Part shown: positions 11,991 through 24,338 of the stretch, piece after piece
Position numbering within the stretch: the first letter of the stretch is position 1
Layout: each line of letters begins with the position of its first letter
Assembly: GCA_038049695.1 (NCBI GenBank)
Contig: CP142456.1
Location: 73,245,422 to 73,309,421, forward strand
Direction of reading: 5' to 3'
Origin: Cinnamomum chago
Lineage: Eukaryota; Streptophyta; Magnoliopsida; Laurales; Lauraceae
DNA: 64,000 nt
Translations under genes and position numbers: made by a program
The notes under the pieces: generated by a model
What the model was told of the DNA's origin: nothing
Databases searched by the model: none
The model's input: only the letters and a program-made list of their open reading frames with translations

Positions 11991-12005
11991 TCATTCCCAC
12001 CTTTT
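11991..12005 (-). other. Polypurine tract overlapping pol stop codon
   Basis: In the element's sense this reads AAAAGGTGGGAATGA and touches the LTR at 11990. The last codons of pol and the TGA stop lie in it, so coding and second-strand priming share these bases. Confidence 0.75.
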
Positions 12006-15000
12006 AAAAACATTTGTCCCCAAATGTAAAACAAGACTAGAACATACCTGAGGTAGAAGATGCGGATAGTCCCTCTCCACCTGGTCACGTAACTCCCACG
12101 TAGCCTCCTCCGGAGTGTGATGCTCCCACTGAACCTTTACCCAATGAATGGTTCGGGTCCGGAGCACCTGCTCCTTGGTGTCGATGACTGCGACTGGCCT
12201 GGCGACGTACGATGCATCTGGCTGGATGTCGAGTGGCTCGTGATAAAGAATGTGGGTCGGGTCCTCCACATACTTCTTCAGCATGGAGACGTGGAACACG
12301 TCATGCACTCCTGAAAGCTCTGGTGGTAGCTGAAGCTTGTAGGCGACGTCTCCAACTCTCGATCTGATCTCGAAAGGTCCAACATATCTCCGCGCTAGCT
12401 TACCCTTCTCACCAAATCTCAGGGTACCTCTAGCCGGAGAAACCTTCAGGAAAACTCTGTCTCCCTTCTCGAACTCGAGCGGTCTGCGCCGATTGTCTGC
12501 ATAGCTCTTCTGTCTGCTGCGGCTGACCTTCAGGTTCTCAACAATCTGCCGAACCTTCTCGCTGGTGTCGCTGACAATGGATGGACCATGGAAGCTCCTG
12601 ACACCAACTTCTTCCCAGCAAACTGGGGTCTTGCATCTCCTCCCGTACAAAGCCTCGTACGGTGCCATCTTGATGCTCGCATGGAAGCTGTTGTTGTAGG
12701 CGAACTCACAGAGCGGCAAGGAATCCTCCCAGTTCTCCTTGAAATCCAAGACACAGGCTCTCAACATGTCCTCTAGTGTCTGGTTTGTGCGCTCTGTCTG
12801 GCCGTCTGTCTGAGGATGATAGGCTGTGCTGAAGCTCAACTTGGTGCCCAAAGCCTGCTGAAGACTCTCCCAGAAGTGCGAAGTGAATCTCGGGTCTCTG
12901 TCTGAAACAATCGAAGCTGGAACTCCATGCAACGAGACAATTCGATCGACGTACAGCTTAGCAAGGACGTCGAGTCCTGCTCTCATCGACACTGGCAAGA
13001 AATGGGCTGACTTAGTCAGCCGGTCCACGATCACCCAAATACCGTCGTGGCGCCTCCTGGTGGCTGGAAGTCCTGCGATGAAGTCCATGGTGATGTGCTC
13101 CCACTTCCACTGAGGAATCTCAAGCTGATGAAGAAGTCCTGGCGGCTTCTGGTGTTCGACCTTGATCTGCTGGCACGTCAAACACCTGGAGACATAGCGA
13201 GCTATCTCCTTCTTCATGTTGTTCCACCAGTAGTAGCTCCTCAGGTTCTGGTACATCTTGGTGCTGCCGGGGTGAATCGAGTATCTGCTGTGGTGTGCAT
13301 CTGCAAGAATCTCGTCCTTCAGCTCCTGAATGTCTGGCACGCACAAACGGTCCTGATAGTAGAGCACTCCTCCAATCAGTCTGAACTCTGGCCTCTGGTC
13401 AATCTGCTCGATCACTCTGACAAGCTTCGGATCGTTGCGCTGGCTGTCCTTGACCTTGCCCAGCAACTCTGGTTCCCACGCTGACATGGTGGCAAGCAAA
13501 ACTCTCTCGCTGAGCGGCTGAAACTGAACGTCTAAGCTGCTGAAGACGTCGGTCCACACACCCTCTGCTGCTAGGAAACTGACGAGGGCGGTCTTCCTGC
13601 TCAAAGCGTCCGCTACGACATTCGCCTTACCCGGATGGTATTTGATAGGGAAGTCGTAGTCCTTGATGTACTCCATCCACCTCCTCTGACGGTTGTTGAG
13701 GTCGCTCTGCGTGAACAGGTACTGCAAACTGCGATGATCTGAGTGCACTTCGAACTTCTCGCCGTAGAGGTAGTGTCGCCACAACTTCAAGGCAAAAACA
13801 ACTGCTGCAAGCTCCAAGTCGTGAGTGGCGTACTTCTTCTCGTGCTCCTTCAACTGGCGCGATCCATAGGCAATAACCTTGCCCTCCTGCATCAAAACAC
13901 ATCCAAGACCGGTCCCTGAAGCGTCGGTGAAGACAACGAAACCACCACTGCCGGAAGGTAGGGACAAAATCGGCGCCGTCGTCAATCTCTCCTTCAGCTC
14001 TTGAAAGCTGCTCTCACAAGCATCGGACCAAACGAACGGCACATCCTTCCGTGTCAGCTTGGTCAACGGTGCTGAGATCGTGGAGAAACTCTTGACGAAT
14101 CTGCGGTAGTAGCCTGCTAATCCGAGGAAGCTCCTGATCTCTGTGGCGTTCTTCGGTCTGGCCCAGTTCGTCACTGCCTCTATCTTCGCCGGGTCCACTG
14201 CTAGCCCATCCTTGGAGATGATGTGTCCAAGGAAGACTACCTGCTCCAACCAGAACTCGCACTTGCTGAGCTTCGCGTACAACTGGTTGTCGCGCAACAA
14301 CTGGAGAGATGTCCTCAAATGCTGCTCATGTTCCTCTCTGGTCTTGGAGTAGACCAAAACATCGTCGATGAAGACCACTGTAAAGCTGTCGAGGTACGGT
14401 GCGAAGATCTTGTTCATCAGGGACATGAACACTGCTGGTGCATTCGTCAACCCGAACGGCATCACAAGGAACTCGTAATGGCCATAACGGGATCGGAACG
14501 CTGTCTTCTGCACATCCTGATCTCTGACTCGAAGCTGATGATATCCCGATCTCAAGTCTATCTTTGAAAAGAACTGCGCACCCTGAAGCTGGTCGAAAAG
14601 CTCGTCGATCCGGGGAAGAGGATACTTGTTCTTCACTGTTGCCTGGTTCAACTGCCGGTAGTCGATGCACATCCTCATCGATCCATCCTTCTTCTTCACG
14701 AAGAGCACTGGTGCGCCCCACGGCGACACACTCGGCCTGATGAAGCCCTTCTCAAGCAACTCCTCCAACTGGGTCTTCAACTCTCGCAGCTCTGCAGGAG
14801 CCATGCGATAAGGAGCCCTGGAGATCGGTGCGGTGCCGGGTGCAAGCTCGATGGTGAAGTCGATCTCTCGAACAGGCGGTAATCCCGGGATCTCGTCGGG
14901 AAACACATCCGGAAACTCGCAAACAACTGGAATCTCCTCGACTCTCTTGGACTCCTTGTCCTCTGAGACAAAAGCGATGTAGCCCTCGCAACCTGATTTC

Positions 15001-16676
15001 ATCAGTCTCTCGGCCTTGAGTGCCGAAATCAGCCGGGTGCTAGGTGATCTCCTCTCACCCACAAACTCGATCGTGTCGTCTGAACCTTCGACGGAGAGTC
15101 TGACTGTCTTCCGAAAACAATCCATCACTGCTCGGTATCTGGCCAACCAGTCCATCCCCAAAATGACGTCGAAGTCATGCATGGGTAGCACGATCAGATC
15201 TGCAAGCAAAATGCACTCCCCGATCTGCACTCGGCATCTGGGGTGGTAAGTCTGACACATCACACTCCTGCCCATCGGAGTGGACACAACTAAGGTGCAG
15301 GGCATAGCCTCACCTACTCCACCAAGAATCAAAGCAAAAGCAGACGACACAAACGAATGTGTCGCGCCTGGATCTAACAACACTCTAGCAGGGTGATCAC
15401 AAACAGAAAGGGTACCTTCAACGACGTTGCCTGCTGCCTCTGCCTCCTCATGAGTCAGCGCGAAAGCTCGCCCCACAGCCTGGGGTCTCTGCTGATGATG
15501 CTGCTGGCCCTGATGCCTCTGATGACGTCCACGGTGGAAGGGCTGCCCTCTAGGCTGCTGAGGTCCCCGTGCCTGCTGCTGATGAGCACGGTACTGCTGC
15601 TGCTGAGGTGGAAGTGCAGCCTGACGTGCGGGCTGAGCCGCTGGAGCTGGGGCTGCCGGAGCCGCTGGAGGTGCCGGAAGTCGAAGCATCTGAGGCTGAC
15701 CTCCACGGAGCGGGCAATACCTGGAGATATGCCCTGACTCTCCACAGTCGTAGCACACTCGGGGTCCATGCTGCGGCTGCTGCTGCTGACGATGCTGATG
15801 CTGAGGCTGGAACTGCCCTGCCGGCCTCTGCCTCTGAAATGGCTGCAGCTGTCGTAGAGGCATGGGCTGCTGCCTGATCGGAGTGATCCGGAGTCGCTTC
15901 TGCTGGCGAATGGACTCTAGCCGCTGGAGATGCTCCTCCGCCCAGAAAGCTCTCCTCAAAGCCTCCTCATAGGTGGGCAGCTCCATGCAGGTCATGGCGA
16001 TCTGAATCTCCTCGCTGAGGCCGTCGACGAACCGCCGAACTCTCTCTGCCTCTGATGTAAGCAGCGCCTCTGCAAACCGGGATAGCTGAGTAAACCGGAC
16101 CTCATACTGAGAGACGGTCATGCTGCCCTGGACAAGAGTCTGGAACTCTCGGAGCTTACGCTCTCTCACGTGGGTGGGGATGAACTTCCGGAGGAAATCG
16201 GTCTTGAAGGCAGTCCATGCTACCTCGTCCCCGATCTCCTCGTAGGGCCTCTGGGTGACTCTCCACCAGTCCTCTGCTACTCCTCGGAACATATATGCTG
16301 CCAGCTGAACCCTCTGTCGCCCAGTACACTCGAAGACTCTGAAAATCTTCTCCATGCGCACTATCCAGTCGTCAGCTACGAGTGGATCCTCTGCTCCGGT
16401 GAACTCAGGTGGTCCTCTCTTGAGGAACCTCTCAAAGATAAGGTTCGGGTCTGCCCCCCGAACCGGCACATCCCCGGGGGCTGGCGGAGCCACCTTATCA
16501 ATAACATCCAGGACCTGCGCCTGAAACTGCGCAAAATCCTCTGTCTGCCTCTGGTGAGCTGCGGTCTGGGCCTCCTGAGAAGCAAGGAAAGCCTGGAGAA
16601 ATCTCTCGAAACGGCGCTCATGGGCGGTCATCTCGTCGATAGCTATCGTCTCTCGTGGTGCACCGCCTCCAGACAT
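11991..16676 (-). CDS. Gag-pol polyprotein, Tekay/Del chromovirus, intact
   Basis: One 1561-codon frame encodes all functions of the element. The gag domain is at about residues 70-250, followed by a zinc knuckle [14 protein letters not shown] (about 307-320). The protease has DPGATHSF (about 434). Reverse transcriptase has FIDDVLVYS (about 768). RNase H has [10 protein letters not shown] (about 915). Integrase has a His/Cys zinc region (about 1127-1160), the catalytic core with TMDFIAGLP and SDRDPRF, then [11 protein letters not shown] with its Glu. A chromodomain-like C-terminus follows (about 1490-1545, [16 protein letters not shown]), as in chromoviruses that target heterochromatin. No stop or frameshift is visible. 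The stop codon abuts the 3' LTR. The start is the first Met, 168 bases from the 5' LTR. Confidence 0.95.
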   Translation of the reverse strand: MSGGGAPRETIAIDEMTAHERRFERFLQAFLASQEAQTAAHQRQTEDFAQFQAQVLDVIDKVAPPAPGDVPVRGADPNLIFERFLKRGPPEFTGAEDPLVADDWIVRMEKIFRVFECTGRQRVQLAAYMFRGVAEDWWRVTQRPYEEIGDEVAWTAFKTDFLRKFIPTHVRERKLREFQTLVQGSMTVSQYEVRFTQLSRFAEALLTSEAERVRRFVDGLSEEIQIAMTCMELPTYEEALRRAFWAEEHLQRLESIRQQKRLRITPIRQQPMPLRQLQPFQRQRPAGQFQPQHQHRQQQQPQHGPRVCYDCGESGHISRYCPLRGGQPQMLRLPAPPAAPAAPAPAAQPARQAALPPQQQQYRAHQQQARGPQQPRGQPFHRGRHQRHQGQQHHQQRPQAVGRAFALTHEEAEAAGNVVEGTLSVCDHPARVLLDPGATHSFVSSAFALILGGVGEAMPCTLVVSTPMGRSVMCQTYHPRCRVQIGECILLADLIVLPMHDFDVILGMDWLARYRAVMDCFRKTVRLSVEGSDDTIEFVGERRSPSTRLISALKAERLMKSGCEGYIAFVSEDKESKRVEEIPVVCEFPDVFPDEIPGLPPVREIDFTIELAPGTAPISRAPYRMAPAELRELKTQLEELLEKGFIRPSVSPWGAPVLFVKKKDGSMRMCIDYRQLNQATVKNKYPLPRIDELFDQLQGAQFFSKIDLRSGYHQLRVRDQDVQKTAFRSRYGHYEFLVMPFGLTNAPAVFMSLMNKIFAPYLDSFTVVFIDDVLVYSKTREEHEQHLRTSLQLLRDNQLYAKLSKCEFWLEQVVFLGHIISKDGLAVDPAKIEAVTNWARPKNATEIRSFLGLAGYYRRFVKSFSTISAPLTKLTRKDVPFVWSDACESSFQELKERLTTAPILSLPSGSGGFVVFTDASGTGLGCVLMQEGKVIAYGSRQLKEHEKKYATHDLELAAVVFALKLWRHYLYGEKFEVHSDHRSLQYLFTQSDLNNRQRRWMEYIKDYDFPIKYHPGKANVVADALSRKTALVSFLAAEGVWTDVFSSLDVQFQPLSERVLLATMSAWEPELLGKVKDSQRNDPKLVRVIEQIDQRPEFRLIGGVLYYQDRLCVPDIQELKDEILADAHHSRYSIHPGSTKMYQNLRSYYWWNNMKKEIARYVSRCLTCQQIKVEHQKPPGLLHQLEIPQWKWEHITMDFIAGLPATRRRHDGIWVIVDRLTKSAHFLPVSMRAGLDVLAKLYVDRIVSLHGVPASIVSDRDPRFTSHFWESLQQALGTKLSFSTAYHPQTDGQTERTNQTLEDMLRACVLDFKENWEDSLPLCEFAYNNSFHASIKMAPYEALYGRRCKTPVCWEEVGVRSFHGPSIVSDTSEKVRQIVENLKVSRSRQKSYADNRRRPLEFEKGDRVFLKVSPARGTLRFGEKGKLARRYVGPFEIRSRVGDVAYKLQLPPELSGVHDVFHVSMLKKYVEDPTHILYHEPLDIQPDASYVARPVAVIDTKEQVLRTRTIHWVKVQWEHHTPEEATWELRDQVERDYPHLLPQVCSSLVLHLGTNVFKRWE

Positions 16677-16826
16677 CTGTCATGAAGAAGAACTTGTGTC
16701 AGTTAAGTCCAAGACCTAAGACTACACTGATTCTACCCAATCCATCGTCCTTACACGTATCCCATCGCTCGAATCCTCACTACGTCCTATGGTTTCTAGT
16801 GTATTTTATTTCCTAGAGACCAGCTC

Positions 16827-16838
16827 GCTCTGATACCA
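16827..16838 (-). other. Inner Tekay primer-binding site, initiator tRNA-Met
   Basis: On the minus strand this reads TGGTATCAGAGC and lies 5 bases from the 5' LTR end at 16844. Confidence 0.88.
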
Positions 16839-16843
16839 TAAAA

Positions 16844-19800
16844 TGTAACGCCCCAATTCCGGATACCGATAAACTCGTTCGATCACCCGGAATTGGCGCG
16901 CTACTTCCCGGAAAATCCGAGAACTTCCAAGATCGTAGGCCGCAGTGAGGTCCAATTTAAAACTTTTTGACCAAATAATATACAATGGTTAAAACTTGCG
17001 GAAGCATAACATTTAATTTGAGCGGAAGCAATAGGTATCATATATAATAAAGAAAGCAGAACAGTGGTCTAATTAAAATGAGTCAATGTAAATTTAAAGT
17101 TAATACATTTGATCTTTCTACCCTCCTCACAACAAGTTTCACTCAAAACCCGAAATAACAAAGTCACTCAATATCCCTGTATAAACTCCTCGCCCTCCGG
17201 CTCGACATCCGTGTCGGCCGGGCCCCATGCGTACTCTCCGGCTACAGGTGCCTCCACGAGGGCTAAAGCGTCGTCGGGAATCTCTGGGTCAAGGCCTAAG
17301 CACCATAGAATGGGTCAGATCTAAACGATCTGGCAAGATACAGCATACTACTAACATAGCATATATATATCAAAGGAATTAAAGACAGGTACATAATTTA
17401 AATGAATAACAAGGAAAGAGAACTAGGCAATCGTGCATTTAAATCATAAGGAATCAGTATAAATAGAAAACATCTGAACTACTATAAACAAGATGGCACA
17501 TTCACACGAGCTGGAATACCGCGGGATATTATGCCGCGGCCCTCCCATACTGAACACAGTCGCGGTGGGGAATCTCACCAGGGAATAACTAATCCCGAAT
17601 ACTACTCATCAACTCATCATCTCATCACTCCAGATCGGCACGGCATGACACCTTGCCGTCTTAGCTCATCATGATAGCTCCTCAACACATAACTAGCTCC
17701 TACCGGGGATGATCAGTCCACAGGCTGAGCTTAAATCAACCGAGTGAATGTTCATGCCGACTCGAGAATAACTCTACGGTCTGTGTCTGTCTAGGCTTTG
17801 CCTTGTGTGAACAAGGTCCTAACAATACCTCTATAGAGTCTACACATCTCAATACAACCTCTGGACCTCATTCAAGACCCAGGCCCACTCGTTGGATCCA
17901 TACCAAGGCCCATCAGTACATGGCCTGGTCTAAAACCGTCCAAACGAGGCAACCAATCCATCTATTACTGACAAACAGTTCCATCATAATCCATACAACT
18001 TAACAGTCCAATAGAAACTATCTCTTCAAGCTAAAGGGTTCACATCACCACACTTAGGCCCAATAAGGGCCCGCCTAGACACAGACACGGGTCAATGATC
18101 TCCGAAGTCACATCATCGGGTCACCTCTAGATACCCTAGGTTCAGGTCTTCCATTTATGTTCAATTAATGGTAAGCAGCTATTCTAAAGATCTAAGAATG
18201 ACAATAAATGATAACAGTGAAGTATAAACTTCAATCAGAGAATCAACGGGAAATCCAACGGTCCAATCCTAGGTAATGGGCCACTTTAGGTTCGGGTCTA
18301 TCTCCGGTAATTCGATCTCTAAATGATGTCATTAATGCCGTAAAATAATGTATTTGGTGCTTAGTTAGTTAAGGGCATCGTTGACAACTCTTAGAGGTCG
18401 AATCATCTTAGATTATCAACCAAAACACTAAACAGTGGTCCCCGCGAGTCAAGGTTGAGCCACACCGTTGACTCGGGCTAAGGACACTGACAAATGCTCA
18501 TTTGGATGGTCAATGGGCCCCACAACTGATCATATCTCCTAAGTGTTGAAAACTGGAACAATCAGGGTTTTCCAGGTGAGCCTGATGTGTTGTGAGCTCG
18601 GTGGATTTCCTGGCCGGGAAGATCAACCGAGTGCACTAACTAATCTGAATCAGGCTTCCTGGACAACTTATATCGTTTCTAAAGGCTTACAGCGTGTCCG
18701 GTCAAACAACCAGGCCTAGGTGATTGACCGCATACTCTGAAAACCTTAGAAAGATTGATGATCCAGCTTTAAACACTTTCTAAAGTAAAATCCTAAGTAT
18801 CAAGTCCATTTGGGTGTAAGGAGTCTGAGTTTTGATTGAAGAACCAACTTTCAGTCACTTCCTGCACAAATAGCGTGAATCGGGTCAACCGGTGCGAGAC
18901 CAGGTCAACCCGACTATTTGAAAGGAAATTTGTGCAAGAAATGGCTAAGGGCCAGTTTTTCCAAGAAATCTCAGTGTGGCCGGTTAACCGGCCTGCATAG
19001 TCCGGTTAACCGGCTGCACTGCAGCACTTCCTGCAGAAGAAATAACTGGGAGCTGTCATTTCTGCAATTTCAGTGTGGCCGGTTGACCGGCCTGCAAAGC
19101 CCGGTTAACCGGCTACACTGCCGGTTAACAAACCGGTTAACCGGGTACACGAAACTGGGACAAGACCCAGTTTCTGCAGTCACTCTGTTTTGGCTCCATT
19201 TCCACCCAAACTACTTCCAATCTCTTCCAAACTTCACCCAAACACTTCTCCAAACATAAATCAACTCAATAACCATCCATTAAACCACCTTATGGCCCAC
19301 TGATCTTCCAAATGGGGGGGTGAAAACCCCCATCCATCAGTGACCTTTATCCATTCAAACACAAGACAAAGCTCAAATGTAAACTAACACTAAACAGAAC
19401 ATATTTGTGAATTAAAAACCACTGAATCATGAAATAAATCATACACCCTAAGTTATTAGTATGATGCACTTGCCTCTTGTGAAGTGGGTTGCAAAGAGAA
19501 ATAGCTTGAAGAGGGAAAGAACCCAAAATTCCAGCAGAACAGAGCAAGAAGAAGAAGAAGGTGAACCAGCTGAGCAGCAGCAGCTATGGCAGAGTGTAGC
19601 AGTAGCTGGGAGGCTTCCCACTCTCAGGTGATATGAAGGAGAAGAAGAAGAATACAGCAGCAATAGTTCTCAAAGGTTGTTTCCAGCACACAGCAGTTTC
19701 TCAGGTGAGAATTCCAGCTCAACAGGGAGGATGGAGATGTAACCCAGCAGTAGCAGTGGCTTTAGGAATAAGAAAAGAAGAGGAAGATGAAGTAGAAGAG

Positions 19801-20991
19801 CACAACTACAGCTACTGGAAAAGATCCCAGCACATTAATGGCTGCTGGAAAGAGGGAAATGAAAGGGGGAAAAGAGGGAAATGATGAAGGAAAGTGGCTG
19901 TTGCAGGGGTCTTCTCGGATGGGATTCCAGCACAGCAGGGATTGATGAAGAAGAAGGAGAATTACAGCAGTAGTAGCTCCCAAGACTGAGATTCCAGCAG
20001 AGAGAGAGAGAGAAGATGGAAAAATGCCACAGCAGTAGTCTCCAGGGGATTTTCAGCAGAGTAACAGCACTGCAGCAGGGCTGAAATGAGGATGTAGAAG
20101 CAGATGATGACACAGCAGCAACTTCAATAGGTTCCAGCAGTGGTGACAGCAAGAGAAATGAAGAGGGAACGAAGATGAAGATGGCTGTAGCACTACCACT
20201 GGAAGATGTCCCAGCAACAAGATGGAAGCTCCAGCAGCAACACAGTAACAGTAATGGCTCCAGGGGTGGGATTCCAGCAGAAGAACAATGAAGGAAGAAG
20301 AAGATGGTGGTGAATCAGCTGTAGCAAGGTCTTCAAAATGGGATTTCCAGCAACAGTAGCTGGTTGCACTGTTCAATCGTATGAGAGGGAATGAAGGTAG
20401 TTGGGAGGAACAGTAATGGGCTGGGGCTGTTTTCTTGGGAAGAGAGAGTTGGGAGTTATCTTGGGAAGGGGGCTGCTGGGATTAGGGTTTTATTGCAATT
20501 GGGTTTAAGAGATGTTTTATATAGATAGGAGGGATGGTTAGTTACTAGTTTAGCCCTAGGGTTTAGTGGAATTGAGATTAGGGTTTAAGGTGAGTTTGGT
20601 CTTTTGGTTAGGAACATTCTAGAAGAGAGAGAGCACCTTTCTTAGCACTACTAAACCCACTTAGTCACTTAATTAATCTAACTAAGAGCCTAATTAACAC
20701 CAAAAGCCTAGGTCTAACACAAAAACCCAATTGATTAGAAATCAACCCAAACTAACCTAGTCCAACCAAAAACTTAGGAAAACTAACTAGTTACTCTACT
20801 AAGCCCCTAATTAGCCCAAATAAATAAGTAATTAACCCAGATTAACCATAATTAGCAATAATTAGTAGTAATTAGCAAAGATTAGTGAAGATTAGCGAAG
20901 ATTAACATATTTAAGCAATAATTAACATATATTAGGATAAATTAGACTATAAATTAGCCCTTAGAGGGCCCACCAAGGGTGGGACCTCACA
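16844..20991 (-). repeat. Inner Tekay 5' LTR
   Basis: It is 4148 bp and matches the 3' LTR base for base in all blocks compared. It carries the TATA box at 20515-20524, the palindrome cluster at 18980-19144 and the CCAGCA-rich region at 19530-20361. Confidence 0.95.
18980..19144. repeat. CCGGTTAACCGG palindrome cluster, right LTR
   Basis: This is the same six-site arrangement as in the left LTR, offset by 9001 bases. Confidence 0.93.
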
Positions 20992-20996
20992 CCTCC

Positions 20997-22805
20997 TCTG
21001 CTGGATGGTTCTAATTATGCTTATTGGAAAGCTAGAATGGTTGCCTTTGTAAAAGCCATAGATCTGAAAGTCTGGAAATCTATTGAGAAAGGCTATTCCT
21101 TGCCCACTGTTACTACTGATGGGAAAGCCAGTTTTAAATCTGAAGAACAGTGGACAAAGGATGAAGAATTGGCAGCCACTTGCAACTCTAGGGACTTGAA
21201 TGCTATTTATAATGGAGTTACATATCTGAGTTTCGTAGAATTTCTACATGTACTACTGCAAAAGAAGCTTGGGATATTCTGCAGACTGTGCATGAAGGGA
21301 CTGACACTGTCAAACAGTTGAAACTTCAGAAATTGTATACAACTTTTGAAACCATAAAGATGGAAGATGATGAAACTTTTGATGAGTTTAATTCAAAGCT
21401 GAATACAATTGTGAATGATACCTTTACTTTGGGAGAGCCAATTCCTGAAAATAGAGTTGTAAAAAAGATTGTGCGGTCTCTTCCAGAAATGTTTGATGCA
21501 AAGGTTGTGGCCATAGAAGAGAATAAAAATCTAAATATTCTCAAAGCTGAAGAATTAGTTGGCAACCTTCAGACTTTTGAAGCAAACCTAAGGAACAATG
21601 GAAAATCAAAATCCAAAGGTGTTGCTTTGAGAGCCTCCAAAGAATCATACAAGAAAATTTCTAGTGATTCTGAGTCTTATTCTGAGGAGATTGATCCCCA
21701 AGTTGCTGTTGAGTTTATGAAGCAATTTCAAGCTTTCATGAAGGGGAAGAAAAGTAATTTGAAGATCCCTAAAAATTTTGTAAAGAAGAAATCTTCTAAA
21801 GGGATTAAATGTTTTGAGTGTCATGGTTATGGACACATTGCTAGTGACTGTGCTAACAAGAAACCAACGAAGAAGGCTTTCAATCTGACTTGGGATGATG
21901 ATACTTCTGAGGAAGATGATAAAAAATCTGAGTCTGAGAAGCCTGATGTTAGCAAAGAAAAATTCATGGCATTCATGGCAACATCAGTTTCTGCTACTCC
22001 AATAGTTTCTGATGAAGGGACTGATCAAGATGTTAGTGAGTCAGAGACAGAACATGATTGGCAAGCTGAATATCATATATTGTTTGCAAAGACCATGAAG
22101 ATGCTCAAGATGAATGAAAAAGTGGCTACAAGCTGGAAAGAATCTGAAGAGCGGAATACTTCTTTAAAAGCTGAATTGTCTGAAGCTCTTACCAAAGTGA
22201 GTCACTTAGAGGCTGAAAATATCAAACTGACAGATATATTAACTGTTGAAGCACAGAAGTGTGAGTTGCTCAATCACGATATGAAGACCTTGAAAGCAGA
22301 AAGTACCGACTTGCAAGGAAGACTCAAGATTGTTCTTTCTGAGTTGGACACAAGCAAGGCTTCACTAAATAGGATGAATGCTGGGTCTAAAAAACTTGAT
22401 GACTTCCTGTGCAGTCAAAAGGCAAAGAATAACATGCATGGCATTGGCTACGCTGACGGAGCATCTACATCAAAAGCCAAAGGTAATAATTATTTTGTTC
22501 AAAATTCAGTTGTTACTAAATCTGTTGGTAATGTTACAAAAACAGATGCCAAGAAGAAGAATGTGCCACGTCCTGAACGTATACCTACTTGTCATCATTG
22601 TGGAATTAAAGGACACATTCGACCCCATTGCAATAAGCTGCGAAAGTCTCCAAACCAAAAGCAATGGAAAAAGCAGAAGGAAGTGTCACATATGAAAACT
22701 AAAGCTGTCTGGGTCAAGAAAGAAGACATTCCATCTGTATTGGTACACACTATACTGAACTATCTAAAAATGCAAGTGTGTGTGCCAAAGCCTCATCACC
22801 CCTGA
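20997..22805 (+). pseudogene. Copia gag, main part, one frameshift
   Basis: The UBN2-type gag domain begins at once (LLDGSNYAYWKARM). A one-step frameshift near 21220-21228 breaks it, after which the frame is open for more than 500 codons to 22805. In order, the rest shows the gag core, a CCHC knuckle (CFECHGYGHIASDC), an acidic linker, a long heptad-like coiled-coil region (about 22090-22350) and a second CCHC knuckle (CHHCGIKGHIRPHC). The protein ends soon after, with no protease. The frameshift and the upstream insertion make this copy inactive. Confidence 0.85.
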
Positions 22806-23086
22806 TCTACAAGATCAAACCCCCACCCCAATACTGATACGAAGATCATCTTGAGGGGGAGTCTATTTAGGGGGAGCTGCAGAATCCAGATTGACAAAAG
22901 CTGCTTGAAGAAAATTGTTTGTCAATTGTGGACAAAAGGGGGGAGAATACTGAAGCCAGGGGGAGAAACAAGCAAAGATCTACAAATGCGGATTTTTTAA
23001 ATTCAATATATTTTGGATTTTTCTCTTGGGTAGATCATTTGTATTGTTCTAGAGAGTTTTGTCCATGAATTGCCAAAGGGGGAGAT
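22806..23086 (+). other. Copia 3' untranslated region with polypurine tracts
   Basis: No coding signal is present. Purine tracts recur near 22850, 22937, 22960 and 23076-23085; the last directly precedes the 3' LTR and is the likely second-strand primer. Confidence 0.7.
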
Positions 23087-23967
23087 TGTTAGTATTTTTA
23101 TTGGCTAATTCATGGGTTGGACAAAACCTTGGGTCCGAGTTGTATTTTCTAATTTATTTTAGAATGGACTGTGGATGTGTCGCCGGAAGATCTGAAGCGA
23201 AGAATAGAAGAAAAAAGCAGACCGGGCGAAATTCCCCAGGCCCGATCGATCGGAGCCTCAGACCGATCGATCGGTCAGAAAAAGGTCTCAGTTAAATGTC
23301 AGGCCGATCGATCGGACCTGCAGGGGCGATCGATCGGACAGCGTGCAGAGTTCGGGAAAGTCTACTTTTCTATCAGATTTAGTTTCCTTTTGAGACTTTG
23401 TTTCCCAGTTTGAGTCCTACTTGTGCACTAAGTCTTAGGCACGAATTTTGGGCTATTTATAGGGTGTTTCTCTCAACACTAAGATGACCCCCATCACAAC
23501 TCTCATTGATCTGAGTCAGAGATATTTTGGAGAGAGTTATTCTCTAGAGCCATTGAGAGATAATTCTGAAGGGCTGCTCTAGAAGGTTGTTGCTGCTTCT
23601 ACTTTCTTGTAGAAGATTGATCATCTTGGTTGACAAGGTGCGAGGAGATCAAGTAAGGAGAACGGAGCGCGGTGGATGTCGTGTCAGTGGATTCTTTGCA
23701 AGAATAACTACAGTCCTTGGGTCGAGGTACAGACTTAGGTAAAGGAGCTTGTGAGTATATCTTGTAACTGTTCGTGAACTCTTGATTTCTGGTTCGTGGT
23801 TTTTCTCCCTGGATAGGGTTTCCACGTTAAATATTGTGTCTGCCTTCTTGTGGTGTGTGATTGGTAGATAGCTAGTTCTAAGTTGTCTGATTGATTTATT
23901 TCCGCTGCATTGATTGGTTAATTAGAACTAGTAATCCATTCTGGTAACCCCTTATAGAAAATTTTCA
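23087..23967 (+). repeat. Copia 3' LTR
   Basis: It is 881 bp, the same length as the 5' LTR, with about 14 substitutions and no indel that I see. It ends TTTTCA and is followed by the GGATG target duplication. Confidence 0.92.
23242..23337. repeat. Four CCGATCGATCGG palindromes in Copia 3' LTR
   Basis: Copies lie at 23242-23253, 23263-23274, 23304-23315 and 23326-23337. The third is perfect here but carries two mismatches in the 5' LTR. Confidence 0.9.
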
Positions 23968-24140
23968 GGATGGAAAAAACTTCTTTTAGATGAGAAATCT
24001 CAAGGGAGTAGTGTGGCTTTAGGACTAAGCCTCCTTGAGGAACACAATGAGGAGAAGGAGAATGGAGGGGATGGAGTGAAGAGAGGCTAGAGGGGGTTGC
24101 TTTCCATGAGAAGAGGAGGGAAAGAACATCCCATGTGATG

Positions 24141-24149
24141 TTTATATAG
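24141..24149 (-). promoter_or_regulatory. Athila LTR TATA box (left copy)
   Basis: On the minus strand this reads TCTATATAAAC, a strong TATA box. The palindromic repeat array ends about 10 bases upstream of it in the element's sense, so the array has the position of a U3 enhancer. Confidence 0.65.
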
Positions 24150-24158
24150 AGCATGAAC

Positions 24159-24338
24159 TGCCTACATGGGATATGGGTTGCCTACATAGGGCATGAGATG
24201 CCTGTGTAGGGTATGAGAGGCCTATGTAGGGCATGTGTTGCCTACATAGGGCATGTGAGGCCTATGTAGGGTATGAGTTGCCTATGTAAGGTACGAGAGA
24301 CCTGTGTAGGACATGAGTTGCGTACATAGGGCGTGGGA
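24159..24338. repeat. 20-bp tandem repeat with CCTAYRTAGG palindrome, 9 units
   Basis: Nine units start at 24159, 24179, 24199, 24219, 24239, 24259, 24279, 24299 and 24319. Each is close to TGCCTAYRTAGGGCATGRGW. The core CCTACATAGG or CCTATGTAGG is palindromic or nearly so. The unit length is about two helical turns, so all cores face the same side of the DNA. Confidence 0.92.

Larger units (their letters stand above)
7843..20991 (-). mobile_element. Complete Tekay/Del-type Ty3 chromovirus, very recent
   Basis: It is 13,149 bp with LTRs of exactly 4148 bp each, ends TG...CA, and a perfect CCTCC target duplication (7838-7842 and 20992-20996). The primer-binding site, polypurine tract and an uninterrupted 1561-codon polyprotein are all present. 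In every block I compared the LTRs are identical, offset by 9001 bases. It is the innermost and youngest layer and is the only element here that looks structurally able to move. Confidence 0.95.
6866..23967 (+). mobile_element. Gag-only Copia retrotransposon (SIRE/Maximus-like)
   Basis: The two LTRs are 881 bp each and the flanking target sites are GGATG (6861-6865 and 23968-23972). Without the nested Ty3 element it is about 3.95 kb. It encodes a gag with two zinc knuckles and a coiled-coil region but no protease, integrase, reverse transcriptase or RNase H. This layout fits the non-autonomous TR-GAG type known from plants. I count about 14 differences between the LTRs (about 1.6%). Confidence 0.88.

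Noticed and set aside
12117..16685. Many long open frames on the + strand opposite the inner gag-pol frame
   Set aside because: They are shadows of the GC-rich polyprotein gene; none has recognisable domains.
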